Shown: in pieces, positions 1-7,869 of the stretch
Numbering within the stretch: position 1 is the first letter of the stretch
Layout: the number at the start of each line of letters is the position of its first letter
DNA from: Jimgerdemannia flammicorona
Taxonomy: Eukaryota; Mucoromycota; Endogonomycetes; Endogonales; Endogonaceae
Assembly: GCA_003990745.1 (NCBI GenBank)
Contig: RBNI01001286.1
Span: 1-23,256 of the forward strand
DNA length: 23,256 nt
Direction of reading: 5' to 3'
Translations under genes and position numbers: made by a program
The notes under the pieces: model-generated
What the model was told of the DNA's origin: nothing
Databases searched by the model: none
What the model saw: the letters and a program-made list of their open reading frames with translations, nothing else

Positions 1-213
1 TCTAACTAGAATTCCTACTTTACCCCGCCAAATTGCCACCCCCCCCCACTCTCTTGTCCATTCCAGTACATCGTCCTCCCCCTCACATCGCACATCTTGA
101 AGTAAAAAGAGATCTGCCTCCAGTTTCTTCAGCTATCCAAAAATCATATGTCACTCTCTAGTCCCCCTAAGCCCATTGACATTCATAGAAAAAATGTTGG
201 TTGTACTATTCAT
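1..213 (-). pseudogene. LINE ORF2, N-terminus of APE-type endonuclease (partial, two stops)
   Basis: Reading from the ATG at 213, codons 10-16 give MNVNGLR, the usual first motif of the APE-like endonuclease of LINEs (Asn metal-site region). In the same frame follow a TGA (153-151) and a TAG shortly after, then ADLFLLQDVRCEGE, which matches the second motif (normally LLQE, the metal-binding Glu). Here the position after Gln is Asp, not Glu. The frame stays open to the window edge through WTREWGGVAIW. ORF2 would nick the target DNA and reverse-transcribe the LINE RNA; only the first 70 or so codons are visible. It starts 32 bases after the ORF1 stop, so reinitiation after ORF1 is plausible. 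The two stops make this copy inactive as read. Confidence 0.72.
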
Positions 214-245
214 AGCGAATTATATAAAATATTGAATCTCTACAT

Positions 246-2033
246 CTACAATTCCATGCTCACTTCCTCTCCAGCCATATCCAGGTTCCATTCTGCTGCA
301 ATCTCAGCTTCCACATTCTGTTGTTCATTCAGAGCTGCCAATAGTTCTGCACAGTCCTCACCATCTACCATCTCCATTGTCACCTGATGCTCCTCGCACA
401 CCACCTGCCACTTTTCCAGTCCCTTCCTCGGTCCCCACAGATAAGCTGCCCTTTCATTAGCAATGCCCAAAAGTGTCGCCTCCCTTGCCTCTGTGATCTC
501 ATACTCCTCCGCCTCCAGAAGCGCAGCCATCATCTCATCTCTCAACTTCCTCACAACCTCCTCCCCTCGCAGCACTCTCCCCCAGAATTCCTCACTGATC
601 ACCCGGAAGTCGATCTCACCCAGTTCCTCAGCAGCGACATTCTGCAGCGCCCTCAATAGCCACTTCTCCCCTCCAACTACCTCTGCCTCCTATGCCATCT
701 CTTCCTCCCATTCCTTCCTCTCCTCAGTTCGTACAGACTCATCCCAATCATCCTCCGACACATCCTCCAGCTCCCCCTCTCCCACCTCAGGAACTCCATA
801 CTGGACCAAATTATCCACCACCATTGCCGTGCCTGCTGCAGCCTCCTCCGACCTCTGTCCCCCACTCTCCTTTGCCTTCCCCCCTTGCTGTACCTCCTCC
901 GCCCAGATGCTAGCACTCGCTCTGGTGCCCTCCTCTACAGCCCCGGCCTTTTTACCCCCCTCCAAACTGGCCAACAAATCCTTCTGCAGCTGCCTCCCCT
1001 TTGCCTTCTCCCAAAGCACCTTATCCATTCGCACCTTCTTGCCCTTGATTACCTCCACTACCATCCTAGCCTCGTAAGCCATCCAAGCCCTTCGCCTCCT
1101 CTCCACTACCCCAGCAAGATCCTCAAGTACCTCCAGCAGGTCCTTCTCCTCTTCCTCAGACCCTTTCACCCTTGAAACCTTGTACTCCACCGGGCCCCAC
1201 TTCAGTGCCACTGGCCAATCTCTAGCCTTCCCTGTATTCTCCATTCCAAACAACCTCAGCCGGACATCCACATCGCCTGTCCTGAGCTCAGTCCCCTCCC
1301 ACACCCTGAACCCAATGTCGACCACCTCACCATACTCCTTCACCCCATCCGTGACCAGCCTCTTCGCCTCCTCCTTCTTCACCGTCGGCAAATCCACAAT
1401 CACCAGATGAACCACTCAGGGATCCCAACACATACACCTCGCCATCGGCACCGAAATCCCTCCAATTACCATGCCCTTCTCTACTGCCTCCAGCAGCAGG
1501 CCCTCCTCTTCAAACCCCACCTCAACTGCCTCCAACTTCTTCAAAAACTTGACCGAGGCTGCTCTTTTCACCTCACTTGCCAGCAACCCCAGCACCATCT
1601 TTGCCGTCACCGCTAAGCCCCGGAAGCACAATGTGATGGCGAATTCTGAGCAAGATTTTTTGAGTAACGGGGCTGCCACCAGGCCCGTCACACCATCAGC
1701 CAGATCTCTGGGTCTCGCGCTGCTCCCCTGACCAGGTCCCCCATCAGCCGTCATATCTGGATTTTTTTCCAGATTATCCATCACACCGTCATCAGCAGTC
1801 ACTGCCTCAGCCACTACACCACCAGCCCCACTACGCTGACCCCCCAGTGGAGGGGCCTCCTTGCCACTTGCAGTAGCAGCCGCCTTCCCCAGCTCCAGCC
1901 AGCCATCCAGTCCAGTCACCTGCTTCCCCATCCTGACCTTATCGGCGAAGGTCATCCTCCCTCCCCCATATGGCCTTACACCTCCTCTGCCACCACCTCC
2001 GGCCCCACGACCCCTTGTCGAAGCACTCGGCAT
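246..2033 (-). pseudogene. LINE ORF1 (Gag-like RNA-binding protein), two in-frame stops
   Basis: One reading frame of 595 codons runs from the ATG at 2033 to the TAG at 248-246. It is interrupted by TGA at 1418-1416 (codon 206) and TAG at 692-690 (codon 448) with no frameshift. The TGA can come from CGA by a single CpG transition. The N-terminus is Arg/Gly-rich (RGRGAGGGGRGGVRPYGGGR, RGG-box-like), suited to RNA binding, followed by a MTFADKVRMG segment. The middle (around VHLVIVDLPTVKKEEAKR to the DVRLRLFGM stretch) alternates hydrophobic strands and helices like an RRM-type fold, but I cannot confirm that. The C-terminal third is acidic and helix-prone. I see no CCHC zinc knuckle, which many LINE ORF1 proteins have. 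Assignment as ORF1 rests mainly on its place immediately before an APE endonuclease ORF. Confidence 0.65.
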
Positions 2034-2329
2034 GCCAAGACCCACACCTCAACCCCCCCCCACATGTTGCCAGTCAAAGGCACTGGGGCCCCCCTGCCCA
2101 GTACACTCACCAGAATGCACGTTGCTTGCCATCTTGATAGCACCAATACTTGAAGACGTTGTTGAAAAGTATTGCCTGAGTCTTGTGTCACCCGAATGGT
2201 ACTGGTGAAAGATCATCTTATCGATGAATCTGGATCTTCTGGAGAGTGTTCCCATTGACTTCTCAGAATTGAGGTAGGGGAACTGGCAGTGATTGAAATG
2301 AGCTGAGAATAAGAGTCTGAAGGCAGTTG
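2034..2329. other. Junction: LINE 5' end and Gypsy copy 1 3' flank
   Basis: Composition changes from C-rich with a run of Cs near 2050 to the balanced, CpG-poor sequence of the Gypsy element somewhere between about 2060 and 2120. The part next to the integrase stop (2113-2329) is probably the 3' untranslated part of Gypsy copy 1. I looked for the LTR start (TGTGA-CAAG type, on the minus strand) and for a polypurine tract and found neither, so the 3' LTR was displaced by the LINE or deleted. No open frame here looks like a gene. Confidence 0.45.
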
Positions 2330-3398
2330 TCAACTCTCTGATTCATGATGTAAGGAAAGATATATCTTGAGGCAGTTGATGTGTACTGGTGTTCTGAGAG
2401 TCTGTCTATCCATGCTTCTTAAATAGATGCTAGTTCCTCTGATGTTGTGTACAAGATAAGGTCCTTCCCATTTCGGTTCTAGTTTGGTAGCAAAGTTTAT
2501 CTTGATCATGTTTCTCCAAACTAGGACTTGATCCCCATTCTTGATCTCCTGATCCTTCTGTTTTTGGTTGTAGTACTTCTTTTGTCTTTCCTGGGCTTTG
2601 ATAATCTGTCCTTAGGCTTGATTTCATAACTGTTCTGAGGTCTCCGAGATTCTCATGGTCAGTAGTTCTGGTTCTCTTGGCATACATCATTTCAAATGGC
2701 TTTTGTTTGGTAGATGTAGCAGGTGTGTTCCGAATTTCCCATAAGATCTCAGATAAGCAGAGGTCCCAATTTGTAGGATTGACTTGGGCAAGTCCTTTCT
2801 TGATGGTTTGGTTCATTCTCTCTATCATGCCATTGGTCTGGGGGTGGTATGATGTGGTCCTTTTGAGGTGGATCTTGTGAATTTGGGCATAACTTGTGAT
2901 TATGTTGTTGATGAATTCTGTGTCTCGATTGGAAATGAGTTCTTCTGGGGGTCCATATCTGAGTGTGAGTCCATGAAGGAGGCCTACAATGGTTAAGGTA
3001 TCTGCGATTTCCATTGGGAAAGCCTCAGGCCACTTGGTCAGGTGTTCCACAAATATAAGGATGTATTTGTTTCTTCTTGGTGTAACTGGTAGAGGTCCAA
3101 CTATATCTACTCCCCATCTCTGAAAGAGGTGAGTGGGTGGGAGAATCGGTTGCAAAGGGGCTTGATAGTTCTTCTTTCCTTGGTACTTCTGACAAGTGTT
3201 ATATTTCTGGATGATGTTTCGGACTTGAGTTCTGAGGTGAGGCCAGGGTTGATACAGTTTTTGAATCTTCTCTTCTGTGCTTGTCTGTCCTTGATGGGCT
3301 CTCTGATGTTCTTTTTGGATGAGATCTTCTTGTGCCTTAATGGTCTGAGGAGCTTCCTTTAGGGTGTAGTTTCTTGGGACACCCTTCTTCTGGTTCAT
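2330..3398 (-). pseudogene. Integrase of Gypsy copy 1 (frameshifted, catalytic Asp lost)
   Basis: Retroviral-type integrase that would insert the cDNA into host DNA. Order seen: an HHCC-like zinc region (HQRAHQGQ ... YNTCQKYQ), the catalytic core with WGVDIVGPLPV, ISNRDTEF and SYHPQTNGMIERMN, then after a frame change near 2612 a C-terminal part with KKYYNQ, NGDQVLVW and KWEGPYLV, ending at the TCA-complement stop 2332-2330. Two key residues are lost by G-to-A changes: the first zinc Cys is Tyr (codon 3203-3201), and the second catalytic Asp is Asn (codon 2930-2928; the family norm is SDRGTEF). The third catalytic residue (Glu of IERMN) remains. The frame differs from RNase H, consistent with loss of one base at about 3398. 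No chromodomain is visible at the C-terminus. Confidence 0.85.
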
Positions 3399-4879
3399 TG
3401 GGGTTGGCAGGAAAGTACATCAACATTGTTGTGAGCTTTCCCTGCTTTGTGAATGATAGTGATTTTGTAATCCTGGAGGATAAGGATCCAGCAGGCTAGG
3501 ATTCCTATGAGTTCCTTGCAGTTGAATAACCATTTGAGGGCTGCATGGTCTGTGATCAGAGTGAACCTTTTTCCGATGAGGTAATGCTTAAATAGGGTGA
3601 CCGCCCATATGACTGCAAGGCATTCCAGTTTGGTGCTACTATAGTTCATCTGCTGCTGATTGGTAGCTCTGCTTGCATATGCTATCACATGGTGCTGTTG
3701 ATCAGGTCCTTCCTGGGCTAGAACTGCTCCAAGGCCATCTTTAGAGGCATCTGTATACAAGATAAATGGCTTCTGTAGATTGGGGCACACAAGGATTGGT
3801 GCTGTAGTCATGCAGTTTTTGAGTTCTCTGAAAGCTTTTTCCTGTGATTCTGTCCATTTGAATGGCACTCCTTTCTTGAGAAGGATTCGGATTGGGGCAG
3901 CGATTTGGGCAAAATCTTTGATAAACCTTCTATAGTAGGATACCAGCATCAAGAATGATAGTGTTTCCTTTGGAGTTTTGGGTACTGGCCAATTGTTAAT
4001 TTTCTTGGTTTTCTTTGAGTCTGCATGAGTTCCTTCTTTTGAAACTATGAATCCAAGGAATTCGAGTTTCTGTTTCCCAAAGTAGCATTTCTTTGCATTT
4101 AGTCTCAAGTGGTTTTTGCAGGTGAGCTTGAAGAATTCCTCTAAGTAGTGCAGGTGTTCTTCGAAATTTGCTGAATAGATGTTGGAATCATCCATGTATA
4201 CAATTAGGCAATAGTGAATCAAAGAGGCGTAGACTGAATTCATCATCCTCTGGAAGGTGGGGGGTACATTGCAAAGTCCAAAGGGCATTTGGAGGTACTT
4301 GAACAGTTTTCCTAAAGCAAGGAAGGCTGTCTTATGAATGTCCTTGGGGTCCATGGGGATCTTGTGGAATCCTGCAAAGAGGTCCATACTGCTGAAGTAT
4401 CTCGCATCTTGTAACTGATCCAAAAGGTCATCGATTCTGGGCAAAGGATAGGCATCCTTTTTGGTGACTGAATTGAGTTTTCTGTAATCCACACAGAGTC
4501 TCCATCCTCCCTTCTTTAGTACAATAAGTATAGGACTGGCCCAAGGGCTGGTAGAGGGTCGGATGACTCCATTGTCTAAGAGTTCTTGTATGTGCTCCTT
4601 TTCAAATGTTTTCAAGTGATGGGGTATTCTATAAGGTTTCTGCCAGATGGGTGTTGCACTTCCTGTATTTATGCTGTGGTGATATGATGGATTATATGGC
4701 AGGTTGCCATAATCGGTAGTGAAGATATCTTGATATTTGTTGAGAAGTTCTGCTAGTTGTTGCTGTTGTTGAGGTATCAATTCTTCTCCAATGTTGGTGG
4801 AAGGCTTCACTGTCTCCTGGGTCGCAGAGGGGCCTTTCCTTTCTTCTGGGACATTTTGCCGTTTCCTGATAGGTTTAGT
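3395..4879 (-). CDS. Reverse transcriptase and RNase H of Gypsy copy 1
   Basis: The longest intact frame of the window: uninterrupted from after a TGA at 4882-4880 to the stop at 3395. RT motifs in order: WRLCVDYRKLNSVTKKDAYPLPRIDDLL, split here as WRLCVDYRKLN and YPLPRIDDLL; SSMDLFAGFHKI (first catalytic Asp); MPFGLCNVPPTFQ; IVYMDDSNIYS (catalytic Asp pair, Tyr-Met-Asp-Asp rather than the commoner Leu); and LEFLGF. RNase H follows with FILYTDASKDGLGAVLAQ, the Glu in TKLECLAV, and FTLITDHAALKWLF. Near the end, DVLSCQP stands where Gypsy elements have DALSR; Arg to Cys fits a CpG transition. There is no ATG in the first hundred codons, so expression must come from an upstream frame. The preceding dUTPase frame is offset by -1, the same in copy 2. 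Confidence 0.9.
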   Translation of the reverse strand, partial: TKPIRKRQNVPEERKGPSATQETVKPSTNIGEELIPQQQQQLAELLNKYQDIFTTDYGNLPYNPSYHHSINTGSATPIWQKPYRIPHHLKTFEKEHIQELLDNGVIRPSTSPWASPILIVLKKGGWRLCVDYRKLNSVTKKDAYPLPRIDDLLDQLQDARYFSSMDLFAGFHKIPMDPKDIHKTAFLALGKLFKYLQMPFGLCNVPPTFQRMMNSVYASLIHYCLIVYMDDSNIYSANFEEHLHYLEEFFKLTCKNHLRLNAKKCYFGKQKLEFLGFIVSKEGTHADSKKTKKINNWPVPKTPKETLSFLMLVSYYRRFIKDFAQIAAPIRILLKKGVPFKWTESQEKAFRELKNCMTTAPILVCPNLQKPFILYTDASKDGLGAVLAQEGPDQQHHVIAYASRATNQQQMNYSSTKLECLAVIWAVTLFKHYLIGKRFTLITDHAALKWLFNCKELIGILACWILILQDYKITIIHKAGKAHNNVDVLSCQPQ

Positions 4880-4899
4880 TCATAAACTTCCCTATGAGT

Positions 4900-6322
4900 T
4901 CAGTTGAGAAAAGGCACCAGATGTCCTATGATGGTTCCTTTCAGCAAGATGATGGTCTCCCAGCTTTGATTGGTTCCTCGGGAGTGTACTGGATTCATCT
5001 TGTTGGGGAATGTGTGTCCCTCTATGTCCAGGTGTGGGATATCTTCCTTGGGTTCAAAGAAGAGGTTTCTGGGCTTGGGTGGTGTAAAGATTTCGAAGGT
5101 AGTTTGTTCTCCAGGCTCCAGGATGAGATTCTTATGCAGTCTGACTGGTTGCTGATACACTTGCTGGGGAACATCCTCTTGAGGTGGTTGACTTGAAGGA
5201 AATGTACCTCCTTCCTGTCTGAACTTCCAAATCCCTTTACTTGTCTTGCTCCTTCAGTTAGTTCAGAGACTTCTTGTAGCTGTGGGGTCTTGACCTTCAT
5301 GAAGACTGCTTGGGCAATCTTCTGTCCTCTAATAATTTGGTGCCATTCTGCACTGCTGTTGTGTAAGATAACCTTGATTTCGCTTGTATATCCAGGGTCA
5401 ATAGTTCCTCCTTCTACAGTTATCCCTTGTCTGGCAAGTCCAGACCTTGAGGTCAGTTGAATATAAGCTCCTTGGGGTGGCTGCATGGCTAGTCCGGTTC
5501 TGACCATGAAGGTCTTTCCAGGCTTGATAGATTCATCCTCAAGGCTGTGAAGATCATCTTCTACATCTTCTGGGTGGGCTTTGGTCGGGGGTTTGGCTTT
5601 TGGGTGCAGCAGGACATATTGGGCAATATCCTTGCTGAGTTCAGGCTTTCCTAGGGCTGAAGCTCCACTAGCAGAGAGCCTCCAAGCTCTGAGGTTGAGG
5701 TGTTGCCATCTGGCTCCAGTAGAAGGGTCAGGTAATTAATTCCCCTTCTTCCTGTAGGGTCCAGGGCTTCCATGAAGTTGGCAGCATCTTCTGCCCATCC
5801 TTGGCAGGTAGTGTGTCTGATAAGAGCTAGGATATCCTCTCCCAAATTATAGATCTTGAGGATTCTTCTTCCTGGCTTCTTGGTCTGGCTTTTTCGAATC
5901 TGGCTCTTTCGGATCTGGCTTTGGTTATCTCCTTTCTTCAAAGTATGCACTGCAACATCATGACTGAGGTGAATTTTCTGATGTTTACAGTCCCGGCAGT
6001 CAGGGTGTCTCTCATGGTTGCAATATCCCATTGCTCGAAAATGATGTTCTTGGCTATTTATCTCTTGTTGTCTTGGAAAGCAGTACCCATCTTGATCATA
6101 AGTTGGGGGAAGGGTAGACAAGGGATATATTTCTGTTCAGGTGAAGAAGTCTTGTCCCCTAAATTGACTTTGTAACCTTGTGGTGACTTCTTGAAAGATG
6201 GTGGACTGTGCAAGAGTAGTCAGGGGTTCTGGTCTCTGGGGTCTCTGTCTTTCTTGTTGGTCCAACAGATGACACTGGTAGCAGTAGTCTCCGGGAGAGT
6301 AGAAGACCATTTGGTGGGACAT
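4900..6322 (-). pseudogene. ORF2: Cys/His-rich, dUTPase and beta-rich module of Gypsy copy 1
   Basis: Start candidates are the ATGs at 6322 and 6310. The N-terminal third has Cys/His clusters (DYCYQCHLLD; then GYCNHERHPDCRDCKH near 6010-5960) that could bind zinc, followed by a helical stretch (GEDILALIRHT ... NFMEALDPTGRRG). A dUTPase comes next (see separate entry), then a second beta-rich module (LILEPGEQTTFEIFTPP ... KGTIIGHLVPFLN) ending at TGA 4902-4900. In this copy the module is spread over three frames. Comparison with copy 2 shows a 4-base deletion near 5735 and a 1-base deletion near 5170; adding five bases makes the distance between outer parts divisible by three, so it was one frame originally. 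Copy 2 keeps it in one frame. There is also a stop at about 6137. Confidence 0.75.
5212..5578 (-). other. Retroelement-encoded dUTPase domain (copy 1)
   Basis: dUTPase hydrolyses dUTP to dUMP and pyrophosphate and keeps uracil out of newly made DNA. Motifs in order: motif 1 is degraded (EDDLHSLEDESIKPGK; copy 2 has the canonical GYDLYSLENESIKPGK), then VRTGLAMQPPQGAYIQL; motif 2 TSRSGLARQG; motif 3 EGGTIDPGYTSEIKVILHN with the catalytic-type Asp at 5399-5397; motif 4 IRGQKIAQAVF; motif 5 KGFGSSD. Length (about 120 residues) fits the trimeric family. It lies between protease and RT of the element, in its own frame relative to both because of indels in this copy. Motif 2 to motif 5 are intact here, so decay is limited to motif 1 and the flanking frame. 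Alternative reading as another beta-barrel is unlikely given motifs 2 to 5 in order. Confidence 0.9.
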
Positions 6323-6345
6323 CTTCCTAGCCAAAAAGCTTTCTC

Positions 6346-7869
6346 TTAGTGGGTTTCTTTCTTGGGAATAATGGTGATTGTACTGGGTCCTTCTTCTATA
6401 TTCCAGGGGTCATTGTCTTCAGGTGGTGTCCGGCGAGGGTCATCCCAGGGAATGAGTTCGGGGACCTCTTCTTTATTGGGTGCTTCTTGTTCAGGAACTT
6501 CTTGGTCAGAAGTTTCTTCTTCCTCCGATTATTCTTGACCCCAAATCGCTTGTACTTCTGCAGCTTTGGTTGCAGGTGTTTCTGGAACATGTCTGCATTT
6601 CTTCTACTTTCTTCTGCACTCTGGGCAGGCTGTGCCAGGCGATTTCCTTGTTCCCATAATCTTGGAGGAGTGCTCGGGACACCTGTGTCTCTTGAGGCAT
6701 GTAGGGCATCCTTTGATTTCTCCTGCAATGGCTCCAATGGTGATAGAGATGGTATTCTTGGCCCACACATTGTCTTCTGGTCTGTCATCCACCAGGTTAA
6801 TTCAGGGATTGAGTCTGGGATCATTTCCATCTTCAGATTCTTCCTCTTCTTCTGTAGTGGATTCTTCACTACTGGCATACTCTTCTTGAATGGTGACCTT
6901 CTTCTTCTTCTTTGATTGTTCATAGCTGGTTATCTTAACTCTGTACTTCTTGCCTCAGTAGTCAAACTTGAGTACTTGTTGACCAATATCAACAACTGCA
7001 TTCATTTCCTTCATCCAGTTGGTGCCATGGATTATATCATAGATGACAGCTTCTGTGACAACAGCTTTGGAAATGGAGAACTGAATGTGTCCCAGAGATA
7101 TGGTGATGTTTCATACTTCTCCAAGAGGTTGAGTTCAGGCTCCATCTGCTACTATGATGCTGAGGTTGGATGGTCCATCAATGGGCCATTGGAGGGTTTC
7201 CAAGAATCATTTGGCAATAACACAGACAGCTGCTCCTGTGTCTATAAGGATTTTCGCTTTTTGTCCTCCAATATCTCCATGTAAGTAGGTGCTGACATGT
7301 CTCTCGGCTGCTTGGACAGGGATAGAGACTGGTTCTTGCTGTGGGATTGGGACTTGGCCAGTGCTAGACCTTGTTGTTCTCAGTAATTTGTTTTGAACTC
7401 TAGCTGGTGTCAATTGCAAGAACTGCAGGAGAGGGACTTCCATCTTGGCTTCTTGAATCTTCTGCCAGGCTTCATTGTAAATGTCTCTAGGCATGGTCTT
7501 CAGAGTGTACTTCTTCTTGGGTTTCGGAGCAACAGGTTCCCATTCTTCTTGTTCCATTTCTTCATCATCTGGTGGTAACTCATTTGTTTCGGGCACAAAT
7601 AGTGAGGGAGTTTGGGGAGGTGTGTCTACCTGTTCCTCCTCATGCTCTTCATCTTCTTCCTGGATCATTCTTCTGCTGACATTTCTAGATGGCCTTCCCA
7701 CAGGTCTCTTCCTTTTCTCTGCTGAGTAGACTGTTTTTCGGGTGCTAACCTTGGTAGGGTACAAGTCTAGGTCACTGTAGTCTTCATTGTTGCTTACTTC
7801 TTCGAAATCTTCAACAGGATGGGCTTCAGTCTTCTTGTACTGAGTATCATTCTTTCGGTTCAGTGGTTC
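6346..7869 (-). pseudogene. ORF1 C-terminal half of copy 1: linker, aspartic protease, zinc-ribbon-like tail
   Basis: This is the same frame as Gag. It begins with a basic AT-hook-like motif (KRPVGRPSRN, about 7716-7681) and an acidic Pro/Glu stretch. The protease has ILIDTGAAVCVIA (active-site DTG at 7242-7234) and, further on, the IIHGTNWMKE segment expected near the end of a retropepsin. It is broken by TGA at 7209-7207 and three further stops before 6950. After the protease comes KKKKVTIQEE, then a Cys-rich patch (GCPTCLKRHRCPEH ... ACPECRRK, about 6720-6604) that resembles a zinc ribbon, and an acidic tail ending PKKETH at TAA 6348-6346. The same TAA is present in copy 2. In copy 1 the next frame is displaced; in copy 2 it continues in frame after the stop. 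Confidence 0.78.

Larger units (their letters stand above)
1..2110 (-). mobile_element. LINE (non-LTR retrotransposon), 5' part
   Basis: A GC-rich block (clearly richer in C+G than anything to its right) carries two consecutive minus-strand reading frames, a 595-codon ORF1 and the beginning of an APE-endonuclease ORF2, separated by 32 bases. That order is typical of two-ORF non-LTR retrotransposons such as fungal Tad-like elements; the clade is not established. The 3' part (rest of the endonuclease, RT, tail) lies beyond the left edge. The 5' boundary is inferred from the change in composition around 2100; I cannot see a target-site duplication because the other end is missing. The LINE begins where the 3' LTR of the neighbouring Gypsy element should be, so it probably inserted into that element. 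It retains many CpGs, which suggests it is among the younger insertions here, although its ORFs already contain stops. Confidence 0.75.

Noticed and set aside
463..1077. 204-codon plus-strand frame rich in Ser and Pro
   Set aside because: It is the opposite strand of the LINE ORF1, and its low-complexity composition follows from the acidic, Gly-rich sequence on the minus strand.
2113..2330. Hidden 3' LTR of copy 1
   Set aside because: I compared it by eye with the LTR starts at 10806, 17134 and 22869 and found no similarity.
6349..6915. 188-codon plus-strand frame with Phe/Leu-rich segments
   Set aside because: It is antisense to the ORF1 tail of Gypsy copy 1; the apparent membrane segments are complements of Lys/Glu codons.
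6396..6923. 175-codon minus-strand frame, Lys/Arg-rich
   Set aside because: It overlaps the Cys-rich tail in another frame. The version with protease continuity and conserved CXXC pairs in both copies is the real one.
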